This document shows, piece by piece, positions 7,927 through 17,800 of a stretch of DNA of 35,767 nt. Both the position numbers and the translations under genes were made by a program. Source of the DNA: Bryobacterales bacterium (GTDB lineage: Bacteria > Acidobacteriota > Terriglobia > Bryobacterales > Bryobacteraceae); the NCBI GenBank assembly GCA_030693045.1, contig JAUYBU010000398.1:1-35767 (forward strand), given 5' to 3'. Within the stretch, counting starts at the first letter, position 1. The number at the start of each line of letters is the position of its first letter. Under the pieces are notes generated by a model. It made no database searches. It worked only from the letters and a program-made list of their open reading frames with translations, and had not been told where the DNA came from.

Positions 7927-8556
7927 ATGAACCAAGTTGACACGAAGACTAGAATCCTTGATGCCGCCGAGCGGTTGTTCGCCGAAAACGGCATTGCAGC
8001 CACCTCGCTGCGGGCAATCACGGCGGCGGCGGGAGCGAACCTGGCAGCCGTCAACTACCATTTCCAGTCCAAAGAGGCCCTGATCCATGCGTGCTACTCG
8101 CGGCGTCTGGGACCGGCGAACCAGGAACGTCTGGAGATGCTCGACGTCTGCCAGGCGCGAGCGGGCGACGGTGCGCCGGCGCTCGACGAAATCATGGACG
8201 CCTTCGTCGCGCCGGTCCTGCTCGGATTTATGGGGACTCCGTTCACGGCGCTGATGGGGCGGATGTATGCGGAGCCCGGGGACTTCGCGCGGCGAGTTGT
8301 CGGCGTGCACATAGGTGAGATCGCCCGGCGGTTCAGCGCGGCGCTCCGGCGCGCGCTGCCTGGATTGACGGAAGAGGATTTGTTCTGGAGAATGCATTTC
8401 TCGGTCGGCGCCCTGGCGCACACGCTGGCCGGGGGAAAGCTGCTGGAAATCTTGTCGCAAGGCAGGTGTACGATGGGCGACGTCCAGGCGATCCGAAAAC
8501 GGATGGTGGCGTTTTTGTGCGCTGGACTGCGGGCTCAGGCATCGGAGAACTTATGA
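7927..8556 (+). CDS. TetR/AcrR-family regulator, CecR (YbiH)-like
   Basis: A 209-residue regulator with an N-terminal TetR helix-turn-helix domain (residues about 5-52: TRILDAAERLFAENG, then SLRAITAAAGANLAAVNYHF). A helical ligand-binding domain beginning RRLGPANQERLEMLD resembles CecR/YbiH-type regulators. It probably represses the efflux operon it heads and is relieved by a toxic compound. The start is set at the ATG at 7927 because the upstream TTG overlaps the promoter -10 box. Its stop overlaps the tolC-like ATG (ATGA), so regulator and pump are one transcription unit. In E. coli, cecR likewise precedes ybhG-ybhF-ybhS-ybhR, which supports the assignment. Confidence 0.85.
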   Translation: MNQVDTKTRILDAAERLFAENGIAATSLRAITAAAGANLAAVNYHFQSKEALIHACYSRRLGPANQERLEMLDVCQARAGDGAPALDEIMDAFVAPVLLGFMGTPFTALMGRMYAEPGDFARRVVGVHIGEIARRFSAALRRALPGLTEEDLFWRMHFSVGALAHTLAGGKLLEILSQGRCTMGDVQAIRKRMVAFLCAGLRAQASENL

Positions 8557-9878
8557 GACCGGTATTACTTGTGTTCGTCGCGGCCGGCTTAGCGGTGGCC
8601 CAGCCGGCCGTGATGCGGCTGGGGTTGAAGGAAGCCGTCGATCTGGCGCTGGCGCCGGACGGCAACGCGCGCGCCCGCATCGCGGCCGAGATGGTGCGGC
8701 AGGCCCAGGCGCGCTCGGCGCAGGCCCGGGCAGCGCTGCTGCCGAATGTCGATGCCTCGATGGTCACGCAGAATCAAACTCGCAACCTGGCGGCCTTCGG
8801 CATCCAGATCCAATTGCCCATCCCGGGTTTTCATTTTCCCGAGCTGGTCGGCCCGTTCAGCACCCTGGACCTGCGCGCCTCGGCCACTCAGAGCGTTTTC
8901 GACATCAGCGCCATTCGCCGGTATCAGGCCTCGCGCGCCGGCCTGACCGCGGCCAGGGCGGAAAGTGACGCCGCGCGCAACCAGGTGACCGACGCCGTGG
9001 CGCGCGCCTACCTGGCGGCGCTGCGGGCGCGCGCGGCGCTGGAATCGGTGAAGGCCAATCTCACCGTGGCGGAGTCGCTGCTCAAGCTGGTGCGGTCGCA
9101 AAAGGCCGCGGGTACGGGCACCGGCATCGAGGTGACGCGCGCCGAGGTGCAGTTGGCCAACGAACGGCAACGGTTGCTGGTGACGGAAAATGAGGTCGCG
9201 CGCGCGGACCTGCAACTGCTGAGGCTGATCGGGTTGAACCTGGGCACGAAGATCGCGCTGACCGACACGCTGGGCTACGCGCCGATGGATCCGATTACCA
9301 TCGACGCCGCCCGGGAACTGGCCCGCCGGTCGCGTCCGGAGCTGAAGGCGCAGCAGGGGCGCGAAGAGTCGGCGCGGCTGAGCTATAGCGCGGCCAGGCT
9401 CGAACGCGTCCCGACGCTGGCGGCCTTCGGCGATTACGGGACCATCGGCGGCGGAATCGACCGCCTGCTGCCGACGCGCAGCTATGGCCTGGCGTTGCGC
9501 GTCCCGCTGTACGACGGCGGGCGGCGCGATGCGCGGCGCGCCGAGGCGGCCAGCACTTTGCGCCAGGAGCAGATCCGCACGAAGGATATGGAAGCGCAGG
9601 TCGAACTCGAAGCCCGCCTGGCGCTGGAGGCCATAGAATCGGCCGGCGGCCAGGTGCAGACCGCGGCCGAGGGCCTGAAGCTGGCCGAGAACGAGCTGGC
9701 GCAGGCGCGGCGGCGCTACGAGGCCGGCGTCACGACCAGCCTCGAGACCACCGACGCCCAGGCGCGGCTGGAGCGGGCGCGAGAGAACCGGATCGCGGCG
9801 CTGGTGTCCTACAACGCGGCGCAAATCGACTTGAACACGGCCCTGGGCCGGGCCCAGGAGTTCCAGGGCGGCCGGTAG
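8553..9878 (+). CDS. TolC-family outer-membrane efflux channel
   Basis: A 441-residue outer-membrane factor. A signal peptide (MRPVLLVFVAAGLAVAQ) is followed by two homologous long-helix repeats rich in Ala/Arg/Glu heptads, as in TolC-like proteins. The C-terminal repeat contains YEAGVTTSLETTDAQARLERA and SYNAAQIDLNTALG, close to the classical end-of-family motif. It would form the trimeric channel through the outer membrane for the adaptor and ABC components encoded next. The ORF opens at 8466, but the ATG at 8553, overlapping the regulator stop as ATGA, starts exactly at the signal peptide. Having its own channel gene differs from the E. coli ybh operon, which relies on TolC encoded elsewhere. 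Confidence 0.9.
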   Translation: MRPVLLVFVAAGLAVAQPAVMRLGLKEAVDLALAPDGNARARIAAEMVRQAQARSAQARAALLPNVDASMVTQNQTRNLAAFGIQIQLPIPGFHFPELVGPFSTLDLRASATQSVFDISAIRRYQASRAGLTAARAESDAARNQVTDAVARAYLAALRARAALESVKANLTVAESLLKLVRSQKAAGTGTGIEVTRAEVQLANERQRLLVTENEVARADLQLLRLIGLNLGTKIALTDTLGYAPMDPITIDAARELARRSRPELKAQQGREESARLSYSAARLERVPTLAAFGDYGTIGGGIDRLLPTRSYGLALRVPLYDGGRRDARRAEAASTLRQEQIRTKDMEAQVELEARLALEAIESAGGQVQTAAEGLKLAENELAQARRRYEAGVTTSLETTDAQARLERARENRIAALVSYNAAQIDLNTALGRAQEFQGGR

Positions 9879-9896
9879 CCGCCAAAGGTGAGTCGC

Positions 9897-11078
9897 ATGA
9901 GAAAGAAAATCATCCCCGTGGTTCTGATTGTCGCGGCCGTGGTGGCGGCCGCCCTGTGGCGGTCCGGCGCTTTCCGCGGCGTTCCGACGGACCGCATCCT
10001 GCTATCCGGCAACATCGAACTCACCGAGGTCGACGTGGCCTTCAAGACGCCTGGCAAGATCGTCGATCTGCGCGCGGTGGAGGGCGACGCTGTGAAGAAG
10101 GGCCAGTTACTGGCGCGGATCGATCCGGATCAGTTGCAGAAGACGCGCGGCGCGAACGAGGCGGCGGTTACTGCCGCCAGCTCGGGACTGACGCAGCTTC
10201 GCACCGCGATCCTATACCAGAAGGAAGCCATCGGCGGCGATCTCGACTTGCGCCAGGCCGAGTTGCGGCAGGCCGAGGCGCGGCTGGGGGAGATGCTGGC
10301 CGGCAGCCGGCCGCAAGAGATCCAGCAGTCGCGCGCCATGGCCGCCGAGGCGCGCACGGCGCACGAGCAGGCGTCGCGGGATTGGGAGCGCGCGCAGACG
10401 CTGTATAAGAACGAGGACATCTCGACCGCGCAGCGCGACCAGTTTCGCGCGCGCTTCGACCAGACCGCGGCCGCGCTGCGCCAGGTGGAACAGCGGCTGG
10501 CGCTGGTGGTAGAAGGGCCGCGCAAAGAGGAAATCGAGATCGCCCGCGCGCAGGTGGATCGGGCCAAGGCGGCGCTGCGGCTTTCGCGCGCCGCGGGTCT
10601 GGACCTGCGGCGTCGCGAAGAGGAGGTCGAAGCGCGCCGCGCCGACGTCGACCGGGCGCGGGCGCAGTTGGCGGTTCTCGACTCGCAACTCGGCGACACC
10701 TCGGCCGTTTCGCCCATCGACGGCGTCGTGCTGGTGCGCTCGTCCGACCCGGGCGAAGTGGTCGCCGCCGGCGCCTCGGTGCTTAAACTCGGCGACATGG
10801 ACCGGCCGTGGTTGCGCGGCTACATCAGCGAGCGCGACCTGGGGCGCGTGAAACTGGGCCAGAAAGTTCGCCTGCGGACGGACTCCTATCCGGGCAAGGA
10901 CTACTGGGGCCGCGTCTCGTTCATCGCCTCCGAGGCGGAGTTCACGCCCAAGCAGATCCAGACGCCCGAAGAGCGCGTGAAGCTGGTCTATCGCATCAAG
11001 ATCGACGCCGACAACCTGCACCGCGAGCTGAAATCCAACATGCCGGTGGACGCCGAGATCCTCCTCGAGAGCAGGTGA
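9897..11078 (+). CDS. HlyD/MFP-family periplasmic adaptor (YbhG-like)
   Basis: A 393-residue adaptor with one N-terminal membrane anchor (IIPVVLIVAAVVAAALW). A biotinyl-lipoyl-like half (ELTEVDVAFKTPGKIVDL) is followed by a long alpha-helical hairpin, the second lipoyl half (VSPIDGVVLVRSSDPGEVV) and a beta-barrel. The C-terminal stretch SEAEFTPKQIQTPEERVKLV is characteristic of the YbhG/YhiI branch. It bridges the ABC permeases to the TolC-like channel. The ATG at 9897 is preferred over the GTG at 9888 because AAAGGTGAG lies just before it. Its stop is two bases from the first ATPase start. Confidence 0.9.
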   Translation: MRKKIIPVVLIVAAVVAAALWRSGAFRGVPTDRILLSGNIELTEVDVAFKTPGKIVDLRAVEGDAVKKGQLLARIDPDQLQKTRGANEAAVTAASSGLTQLRTAILYQKEAIGGDLDLRQAELRQAEARLGEMLAGSRPQEIQQSRAMAAEARTAHEQASRDWERAQTLYKNEDISTAQRDQFRARFDQTAAALRQVEQRLALVVEGPRKEEIEIARAQVDRAKAALRLSRAAGLDLRRREEEVEARRADVDRARAQLAVLDSQLGDTSAVSPIDGVVLVRSSDPGEVVAAGASVLKLGDMDRPWLRGYISERDLGRVKLGQKVRLRTDSYPGKDYWGRVSFIASEAEFTPKQIQTPEERVKLVYRIKIDADNLHRELKSNMPVDAEILLESR

Positions 11079-11080
11079 CC

Positions 11081-11821
11081 ATGATCCGCGCCGAAAATCT
11101 CACGCGCCGCTTCGGCAACCTCGCAGCGGTCGAAGGTCTGAACCTGGAGATCGCGCGCGGCGAGGTATTCGGCCTGGTCGGCCCCGACGGCGCGGGCAAG
11201 ACCACCACGCTGCGCATGTTCACCGGACTGCTCGACCCGACCGAGGGCCGCGCCTGGGTGGCGGGCCACGACGTGGCGCTTGAGACGCAGGCCGTGAAAG
11301 ATCGCATGGGCTACATGGCGCAGCGCTTCGGCCTGTATGGCGACCTGACCGTGGAAGAGAACATGGTCTTCTACGCCGACCTGTTCGGCGTCACCGGCAG
11401 CGAGCGCGACCAATTGATGGCCCAGCTTCTTCGCATGACCCGCATGGAGCCGTTCCGCGGCCGGCCGGCGGCGAAACTGTCCGGCGGCATGAAGCAGAAA
11501 TTGGCGCTCATGTGTACGCTGCTCCATCATCCGGAGGTTCTGTTTCTCGACGAGCCGACCAACGGCGTGGACCCGGTTTCGCGCCGCGACTTCTGGGTGA
11601 TTCTCCACGATCTGGTCGCGCGCGGTCTCACCGTTTTCATCACCACCGCGTATCTGGACGAGGCCGAGCGCTGCGACCGGGTGGGATTGATGCACCGCGG
11701 ACGCCTGATCCGCTGCGACACGCCGGCCGCGCTCAAGCAGTTGGCCGGCGGAGATTCGCCCACGCTCGAAGAAGCGTTTATCGCCGAGATTCGCAAACAG
11801 GAGGCCGCCGCGCGTGTCTGA
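11081..11821 (+). CDS. ABC transporter ATPase A (YbhF N-half-like, degenerate H-loop)
   Basis: A 246-residue nucleotide-binding subunit. Walker A is GPDGAGKT (residues 34-41; Asp replaces the usual Asn), the signature is LSGGMKQK and Walker B is VLFLDEPTNGVD. The switch region reads TAYLDEAE, so the H-loop histidine found in most ABC ATPases is absent. This resembles the N-terminal half of E. coli YbhF, here encoded as a free subunit. The ORF extends upstream to 10808 in frame, but family alignment and the GCAGGTGACC leader put the start at 11081. Its end overlaps the next ATPase gene by 8 bp. It probably forms a heterodimer with that subunit. Confidence 0.88.
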   Translation: MIRAENLTRRFGNLAAVEGLNLEIARGEVFGLVGPDGAGKTTTLRMFTGLLDPTEGRAWVAGHDVALETQAVKDRMGYMAQRFGLYGDLTVEENMVFYADLFGVTGSERDQLMAQLLRMTRMEPFRGRPAAKLSGGMKQKLALMCTLLHHPEVLFLDEPTNGVDPVSRRDFWVILHDLVARGLTVFITTAYLDEAERCDRVGLMHRGRLIRCDTPAALKQLAGGDSPTLEEAFIAEIRKQEAAARV

Positions 11822-12554
11822 GCCAACTGTCGTTACCGACGGCCTGGTGAAGCGCTTCGGAGATTTCGTGGCGGTGGACCACGTGTCGCTCAAGGTCGCC
11901 GGCGGCGAGATCTTCGGTTTTCTGGGACCCAACGGGGCCGGGAAGTCCACCACCATCCGAATCCTTTGCGGACTGCTGGCGCCCACCGGGGGGCGCGCTA
12001 CGGTCAGCGGCTTTGATGTCGCGCGCGATCCGGAATCGGTGAAGAAGAACATCGGCTACATGTCGCAGAAGTTCTCGCTTTACGACGATCTGACGGTGGA
12101 GGAGAACATCGAGTTCTTCAGCGGCGTCTACGGCGTTCCTCGCGAGCGCCGCGCCGAGCGCCGCGACTACGCGCTGCGCATGGCGGGTCTGGAAGAGAAG
12201 CGCGAGAGCATGACGCGCCTGCTGGCCGGCGGCTGGAAACAGCGGCTGGCGCTGGGTTGCGCGATCCTTCACGAACCGCCGATCCTGTTTCTGGACGAGC
12301 CGACTTCGGGCGTCGACCCCATCGCGCGGCGCATGTTCTGGGACCTGATCTACCAGCTTTCCGCCCAGGGCCACACCGTCTTCGTGAGCACCCACTACAT
12401 GGACGAGGCCGAGTACTGCCATCGGCTGGCGCTAATGTACCGCGGCAAAGTGGTTGCCCTCGGTTCGCCCGCCGAACTCAAACAGTCCGCCGGCCTGGCG
12501 ACGATGGAGGAAGTTTTCGTGTCGGTCATCGAGCGGGAGGAGGCGCGGCAATGA
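11814..12554 (+). CDS. ABC transporter ATPase B (YbhF C-half-like)
   Basis: A 246-residue nucleotide-binding subunit with canonical Walker A GPNGAGKS, Walker B ILFLDEPTSGVD and an intact switch histidine (THYMDEAEYC). Its signature motif is altered to LAGGWKQR instead of LSGGQ. It starts with a GTG that overlaps the preceding ATPase stop by 8 bp and ends in an ATGA overlap with the first permease, so the four ABC genes are tightly coupled. In E. coli the two ATPase domains are fused as YbhF; here they are separate polypeptides whose noncanonical positions are complementary. Confidence 0.88.
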   Translation: MSEPTVVTDGLVKRFGDFVAVDHVSLKVAGGEIFGFLGPNGAGKSTTIRILCGLLAPTGGRATVSGFDVARDPESVKKNIGYMSQKFSLYDDLTVEENIEFFSGVYGVPRERRAERRDYALRMAGLEEKRESMTRLLAGGWKQRLALGCAILHEPPILFLDEPTSGVDPIARRMFWDLIYQLSAQGHTVFVSTHYMDEAEYCHRLALMYRGKVVALGSPAELKQSAGLATMEEVFVSVIEREEARQ

Positions 12555-13687
12555 TCAGCTTCCGCCGCACGCGCGCCGTCGCCCGCAAGGAGTTTCTGCA
12601 CATTCTCCGCGACCGGCGCAGCCTGATCGCCGCGCTGGCGATGCCGCTGCTGCTGCTGATGCTGTTCGGCTACGCGCTGACGCTCGACGTCGACCGCATT
12701 CCGACCTACGTCTACGATCAGGATGGCAGTCCCGAAAGCCGCGACTTGATCGAGCGGTTCCGCGGCTCGCACTACTTCGACGTCCGCGCCCTGGCCGGCA
12801 GCCGCGCGGTAATCGAGCGGGCCATCGACCGTAACGAGGTTTTGCTGGGCGTGGTCATCGCACCCGATTTCGGCAAACACCTGGCGGCCGGGCAGGAAGC
12901 CGGCGTCCAGTTGCTGGTCGACGGCAGCGACTCGAACACGGCGTCGATCGCGCTCAACTACGCCGAAGCGCTGGCGCTGGCCTACTCGGGAGAACTGCGC
13001 TCGAGGGCCATGAACCGGCGCGGCGGCGGCGAACTCAAGGCCCCCGTCGAGCCGCGCGTCCGGGTCTGGTACAACAGCGAGCTCAAATCGCGCAACTTCA
13101 TCGTGCCCGGGCTGATCGCCGTGATCCTCATGATCATCGCGGCGTTGCTGACGTCGCTGACCATCGCGCGGGAATGGGAATCGGGCACCATGGAGCAGCT
13201 TCTTTCGACGCCCGTGCGCCCGGTCGAGCTGCTCTTCGGCAAGCTCTCGGCCCACTTCGCGCTGGGCATGCTGGACATGGCGATCGCGCTCGGCGCGGGC
13301 ATCGGGATCTTCGACGTTCCGATGCGCGGCAATGTGCTCATGCTATTTGCCGCCAGCGCCATCTTCCTGTTCGGCGGGCTGTGCTGGGGTGTTTTCCTGT
13401 CCGCCGTGGCGCGCACGCAATTGCTGGCTTACCAGGCGGCGGTCATCACTACCTTCCTCCCCGCCTTTCTGCTGTCGGGCTTTGTATTCGCCATCGAAAA
13501 CATGCCCTGGGTGGTGCAACTGGTGACCTACATCGTGCCGGCGCGATACTTTGTGACCATTCTGAAAGGCATCTTCCTCAAGGGCGTGGGGCTGCACGTT
13601 CTCTGGCCGGAGATGTTGTTCCTGGTGGCGTATGCCGTGGTGTTGTTTGTGATCGCCGCGAAAAAATTGCGGCAGAAGGTGGCGTAG
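12551..13687 (+). CDS. ABC-2 type permease (YbhS-like)
   Basis: A 378-residue inner-membrane permease. One N-terminal transmembrane helix (SLIAALAMPLLLLMLFGYAL) is followed by a periplasmic domain of about 150 residues, then five further helices from about residue 180. The ABC-2 signature REWESGTMEQLLSTPVRP sits between helices. It belongs to the YhhJ/YbhS/YbhR group and pairs with the next gene to form the transmembrane path. The ATG at 12551 overlaps the ATPase stop; the longer ORF from 12257 is a frame extension through the ATPase gene and is rejected. Confidence 0.9.
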   Translation: MISFRRTRAVARKEFLHILRDRRSLIAALAMPLLLLMLFGYALTLDVDRIPTYVYDQDGSPESRDLIERFRGSHYFDVRALAGSRAVIERAIDRNEVLLGVVIAPDFGKHLAAGQEAGVQLLVDGSDSNTASIALNYAEALALAYSGELRSRAMNRRGGGELKAPVEPRVRVWYNSELKSRNFIVPGLIAVILMIIAALLTSLTIAREWESGTMEQLLSTPVRPVELLFGKLSAHFALGMLDMAIALGAGIGIFDVPMRGNVLMLFAASAIFLFGGLCWGVFLSAVARTQLLAYQAAVITTFLPAFLLSGFVFAIENMPWVVQLVTYIVPARYFVTILKGIFLKGVGLHVLWPEMLFLVAYAVVLFVIAAKKLRQKVA

Positions 13688-13690
13688 GCG

Positions 13691-14848
13691 ATGTGGGAGA
13701 GAATCTGGGAGATCGTGCGGAAGGAGTTGCGGCAGACTCTGCGCGAGCCGCGCATGCGCGCGCTGCTGATCGGGCCGCCGCTCATTCAGTTGATCGTTTT
13801 CGGCTTCGCCGTGAACCTGGACGTCGAAAACAGCGCCATCGCCTGGATGGACCAGGACGCGACCCCGGCCAGCCGCGAGCTGCGGTCGCGCTTCACCGCC
13901 TCGCGTTATTTCCAGGTGGTCAAGGAGCCGGCCAGCGACCTGGAAACGCAGGAGGCGCTGGATCACGGGCGCGCGCAAGCCGTGGTCCGGATTCTGCCGG
14001 GCTTCGCGCGCGATATCGCCCGGGGCCGCGCGACATCCGTGCAGATCCTGATTGACGGCACCAACTCGAATACCGCTGCCATCGTCGCCGGCCAGGCCAG
14101 CGCGATCGTCAACGGTTACTCCGCCGACCTGCTGCGCGGCCGGATGCGCGAGAAACTCGTGGCCGCCACCACCGCCTCCGGCGGTCCGGTCACGTTCGCG
14201 ATTCCCACCGTCAACGTGCGCAGCCGCGTCTGGTTCAACCCGGAATTGAAGAGCCGCGTCTACTTCGTTCCCGGGGTGATCGTCAACATCATCATGCTGG
14301 TGACGGTGATGCTGACGGCCATGGCCATCGTGCGCGAAAAGGAAATCGGCACCATGGAGCAGTTGATGGTGACCCCCATACGCCCGTTCGAGCTGATCAT
14401 CGGCAAGACGCTGCCGTTCGCCGGCGTCGGCCTGATGAACATGCTCATGATCACCGTGGCGGCGCTCTTGGTTTTCAACGTTCCCCTCCGCGGGAGCGCA
14501 CCGGCGCTGCTGGTTTCGACCATCCTGTTCCTGATGACCACGCTAGGCACCGGGCTGTTCATCTCCACGATTTCGCAGACCCAGCAGCAGGCCATGATGT
14601 CGTCGTTCTTCTTCTTCCAGCCGGCCTTCATGCTGAACGGCTTCGCGTTTCCCATCCGCAACATGCCCGAGCCGGTGCAATGGCTGACCTGCTTGAACCC
14701 GGCGCGCTACTTCATGGACATCGTGCGCGGTGTCTTTTTGAAGGGGACCGGTTTCACGATCCTGTGGCCGCAGATGTTGGCGCTGGCGGCCCTCGGCGTG
14801 ACCATCCTGCTGCTGGCCGCGCTGCGCTTCCACAAGCGCCTGGATTGA
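13691..14848 (+). CDS. ABC-2 type permease (YbhR-like)
   Basis: A 385-residue permease homologous to the preceding one. It has an N-terminal helix (ALLIGPPLIQLIVFGFAV), a periplasmic domain and five C-terminal helices containing REKEIGTMEQLMVTPIRP. It is the last gene of the efflux operon, beginning three bases after the previous stop. Together the two permeases, two ATPases, adaptor and channel make a complete tripartite ABC exporter. Homologous E. coli Ybh components have been linked to drug and cation tolerance, but the substrate here is unknown. It converges on the PPC-module gene with a 9-bp gap and no clear terminator. Confidence 0.9.
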   Translation: MWERIWEIVRKELRQTLREPRMRALLIGPPLIQLIVFGFAVNLDVENSAIAWMDQDATPASRELRSRFTASRYFQVVKEPASDLETQEALDHGRAQAVVRILPGFARDIARGRATSVQILIDGTNSNTAAIVAGQASAIVNGYSADLLRGRMREKLVAATTASGGPVTFAIPTVNVRSRVWFNPELKSRVYFVPGVIVNIIMLVTVMLTAMAIVREKEIGTMEQLMVTPIRPFELIIGKTLPFAGVGLMNMLMITVAALLVFNVPLRGSAPALLVSTILFLMTTLGTGLFISTISQTQQQAMMSSFFFFQPAFMLNGFAFPIRNMPEPVQWLTCLNPARYFMDIVRGVFLKGTGFTILWPQMLALAALGVTILLLAALRFHKRLD

Positions 14849-14857
14849 GGCGGGACG

Positions 14858-17800
14858 CTACCGCCGGCGTGTGGTTCCGGCCGCGGGGTCGCCTTCGGCC
14901 GGCTGGAAGGCGGTTTTGACGGTGTAGCGCCCGCTGGCCGGACGGGCGGAGGTGACGAAGATCACGAAACTTCCGGGCGTCACGCCCACGCTGAGGCGGG
15001 CGATGGCGTCCTCACCCGCGATGGCCGCTTCGGCCACCGGCTGGCCCTCGGCGTCGCGCAAGGAAACCACGGGAACGAACTCCGCCGAGGACAGCTCGAT
15101 CCGGAGCGTGCCGGCGGCGGTGACGGCGACCTGGTAGCGGTGAACGAACGCATCCGACGCGCTACCCGGCAGGAGGTCGCTCAGCGCGCAGTCTCCGGAC
15201 GCCAGCGTCCCCTCCACCGTCTCCTCCAGCCCGATCTCCCTAACCGGGCAGGAGAGCGGCGCCACGGTTTGGAAGCTGGTCTTCAGGTTGAACGCTCCGG
15301 TGGTCAGGCCCGACGAACGCGCGACCAGGATGTACTCTCCCGGGCTTACAGTTGCGTTGAGGAGGCTTCTGCCCGACACGCCGGCGGCGGCGCTGAAGGC
15401 GACGGAGCTGAAGTTCGACCGATACAAAGCGACCTGCGGCGTGAACGCGGAAGCGCTCATCTCGGCCCCCAGCGTTCCGCGCTCCCCGACCACCACCTTG
15501 TACTGCGCCGCGTAAGAATGGTCCGTGCTGTTCGGAACGATGTCCTTACCGCGGCAGCCGCCGTGGTCGAAGGTTCCGGCCGCCGTGTCGCCCAGCCCGA
15601 GCGCGCGCGCCGCGCAGTCGGGCGCCGGCGCGTCCTGAATCCGGCTGCGGAAGGTGAACGCTCCGGCGCCGGCTGAACTGGCGTAGACAATGTACGGGGC
15701 CGGGTCCACGGTTGCAACAATGCGCGCCACCGAACCGCGTTGAGTCTTATTCGAGGCGATCATTCTCGACTCGGCGTCGTTCAGCCCGAGGGCCGGATCG
15801 AGAGTCGGGGACTCCATCTCGAGCGTCAGAACGCTTCGCCGGGGCGCGGTGATGCGATATAGGCTCACCGACGACGCGTCGGAACTGGGCGCCACCAGGT
15901 CGAGCATGAGGCAGTTCATGTCGCTGAGGGAACCCTGTGCGGTGGCGCCCGGGGCGATGTCGACAACCGGACACCCGGCTCCAACCATGGCCCGGAACAG
16001 GCTTTTCAGCGTGTAAGTGCCGGTTTGCGCTCCCGCCGAACTGGCCCAGACCGTGTACTCGCCTGGATTGAGACTGACGTTCAACTTGGCGCTGCCGCGA
16101 GTGGAACCGGACGCGGAGGCCAACTGCGAGGACCGCGAGTCGTAAACCGTGATCCGGGGCGTGAAGTCCGAGGAGGCGAGGTCCAGCGACAGCACCCCGC
16201 GCTGCGGCAGGGTGACGCGATAGCGGTCGACGTAGGCGGTGTCCGAACTGGGCCGCACCAGGTCCACCATCCGGCAGTCCGAGGCGGAAAGCGTCCCAGC
16301 CGCGGAGCCGACCAGAGCCAGATCCGCCGCCGGACAGGCCGGAGCGGATGCCGGGCGGAAGGAGACCGTCAGGTTGTACGTCCCGGTCTTCGCATCGGCC
16401 GCCGAGGCATGGATGAAATACGTGCCGGGGTTCAGGCTGATCATGAGCCGGGCGCTCTTGCCGCCGCCGCTGTTGTTGTCGCTGCCGATGAGAGAGAGGT
16501 TCTTGTCGTAAAAGGAAACGAAGGCGTCGAGATCGGCCGAGACCATTTCGACGGTGAGGGCGCCGGCCTCGGCGAGGGTGATCCGATAGGAATCCAGAAG
16601 CGCCGTGCTGGAACTCGCCGGAAAGACGTCCAACTGGCGGCAGCCGGCCGCGCCGAGGCTGGCCGATACCGTGTCGTTCAAGGCCAAGTCCCGCACCGGG
16701 CAAGACCGCGGCACAAGATCCTGGATGGCAGTCGTCAGGATGTACGACCCAGTCCGTGCATAGGACTGGGTGGTTCCGAGGCCGCGCACCTCGATAGCAT
16801 AGACGCCCGGGCTGACTCCGGCCTCGATGCGCGCGCTGTTGGCGCCGCCCTTCGCCTGCCCGGTGGAAACAACCGCGCCGGCCGGGTTGAGCAGCCGCAA
16901 GGCAGCCTCGAGAGGGAACGTGGCTTTCAGTTCGAGCGTCAACAGGCCGCTCCGCTCCACTTTCAAGGTATAGTTTAACTGCGGCGAGTCGTCTACCGAC
17001 GGGATGGTCCGGTCCGCCACGCGACAGCCGGTCGCGAGCAGCTCGCCGCTCGCGGCCTGGCCCGGGATCAGGGCGCGCGCCGTGCAGTCGCGCGGCGCCT
17101 CGAAGGTCGCGCCCAGGCTATACTCTCCCACGTACTCGCCGTGGGCGCGGATGTAAATGTAGTAGTTGCCCGGCTCGACACTGGCGAGGATCTTCGCTGC
17201 CGGTTGGCCGCCCCAGTGCTGTTTTGAGGCAAGCTGACGCCCCTGCCGATCGAACAGCTCGAGATAGGCCACAAACCAGGTGGAACGCGAGCTGAGGGTG
17301 AACTCCATCACTCCGCGAGTGGTCGGCGAGACCATGAAGGAATCGGTCACCGAACGGTCCGTACTGCCGGTCACGATGTCCATATAGCGACAGCCCGTCG
17401 GATTCAGGACATAGTCGAGCGGGGGGACGTTGAAGCGCAAGGTACGAACACTGCACTGTCCCTGGTTGCTGGTTTCGAAGGTGGCCGTCAACGTAAAGGC
17501 GCCCGTCCCAAACGACGACTGGGCGCGGAGATCCAGAACGTAAGCGCCCGCAGCGAGGCTCACTGTGAGCGTCAGCTTGATGCCTTCGAACTCCTGTCTC
17601 ACGCCGGCGACCTCGCGGTTGGCGGAATCGTAGAGGCGGGCGGACACATAGCCCGAGTCGATGAGCGCCGACGTAACGTTCACGGTCACGGTTCCGCGTT
17701 CCTGGACGGTGATGCGGAAACGCTCGGCCCCGGCCGCGTTGGTGGAGAACATCTGTAGATCGAGTACGCGGCAGGCGGACTTGGAAAAGTCGCCACTTAC

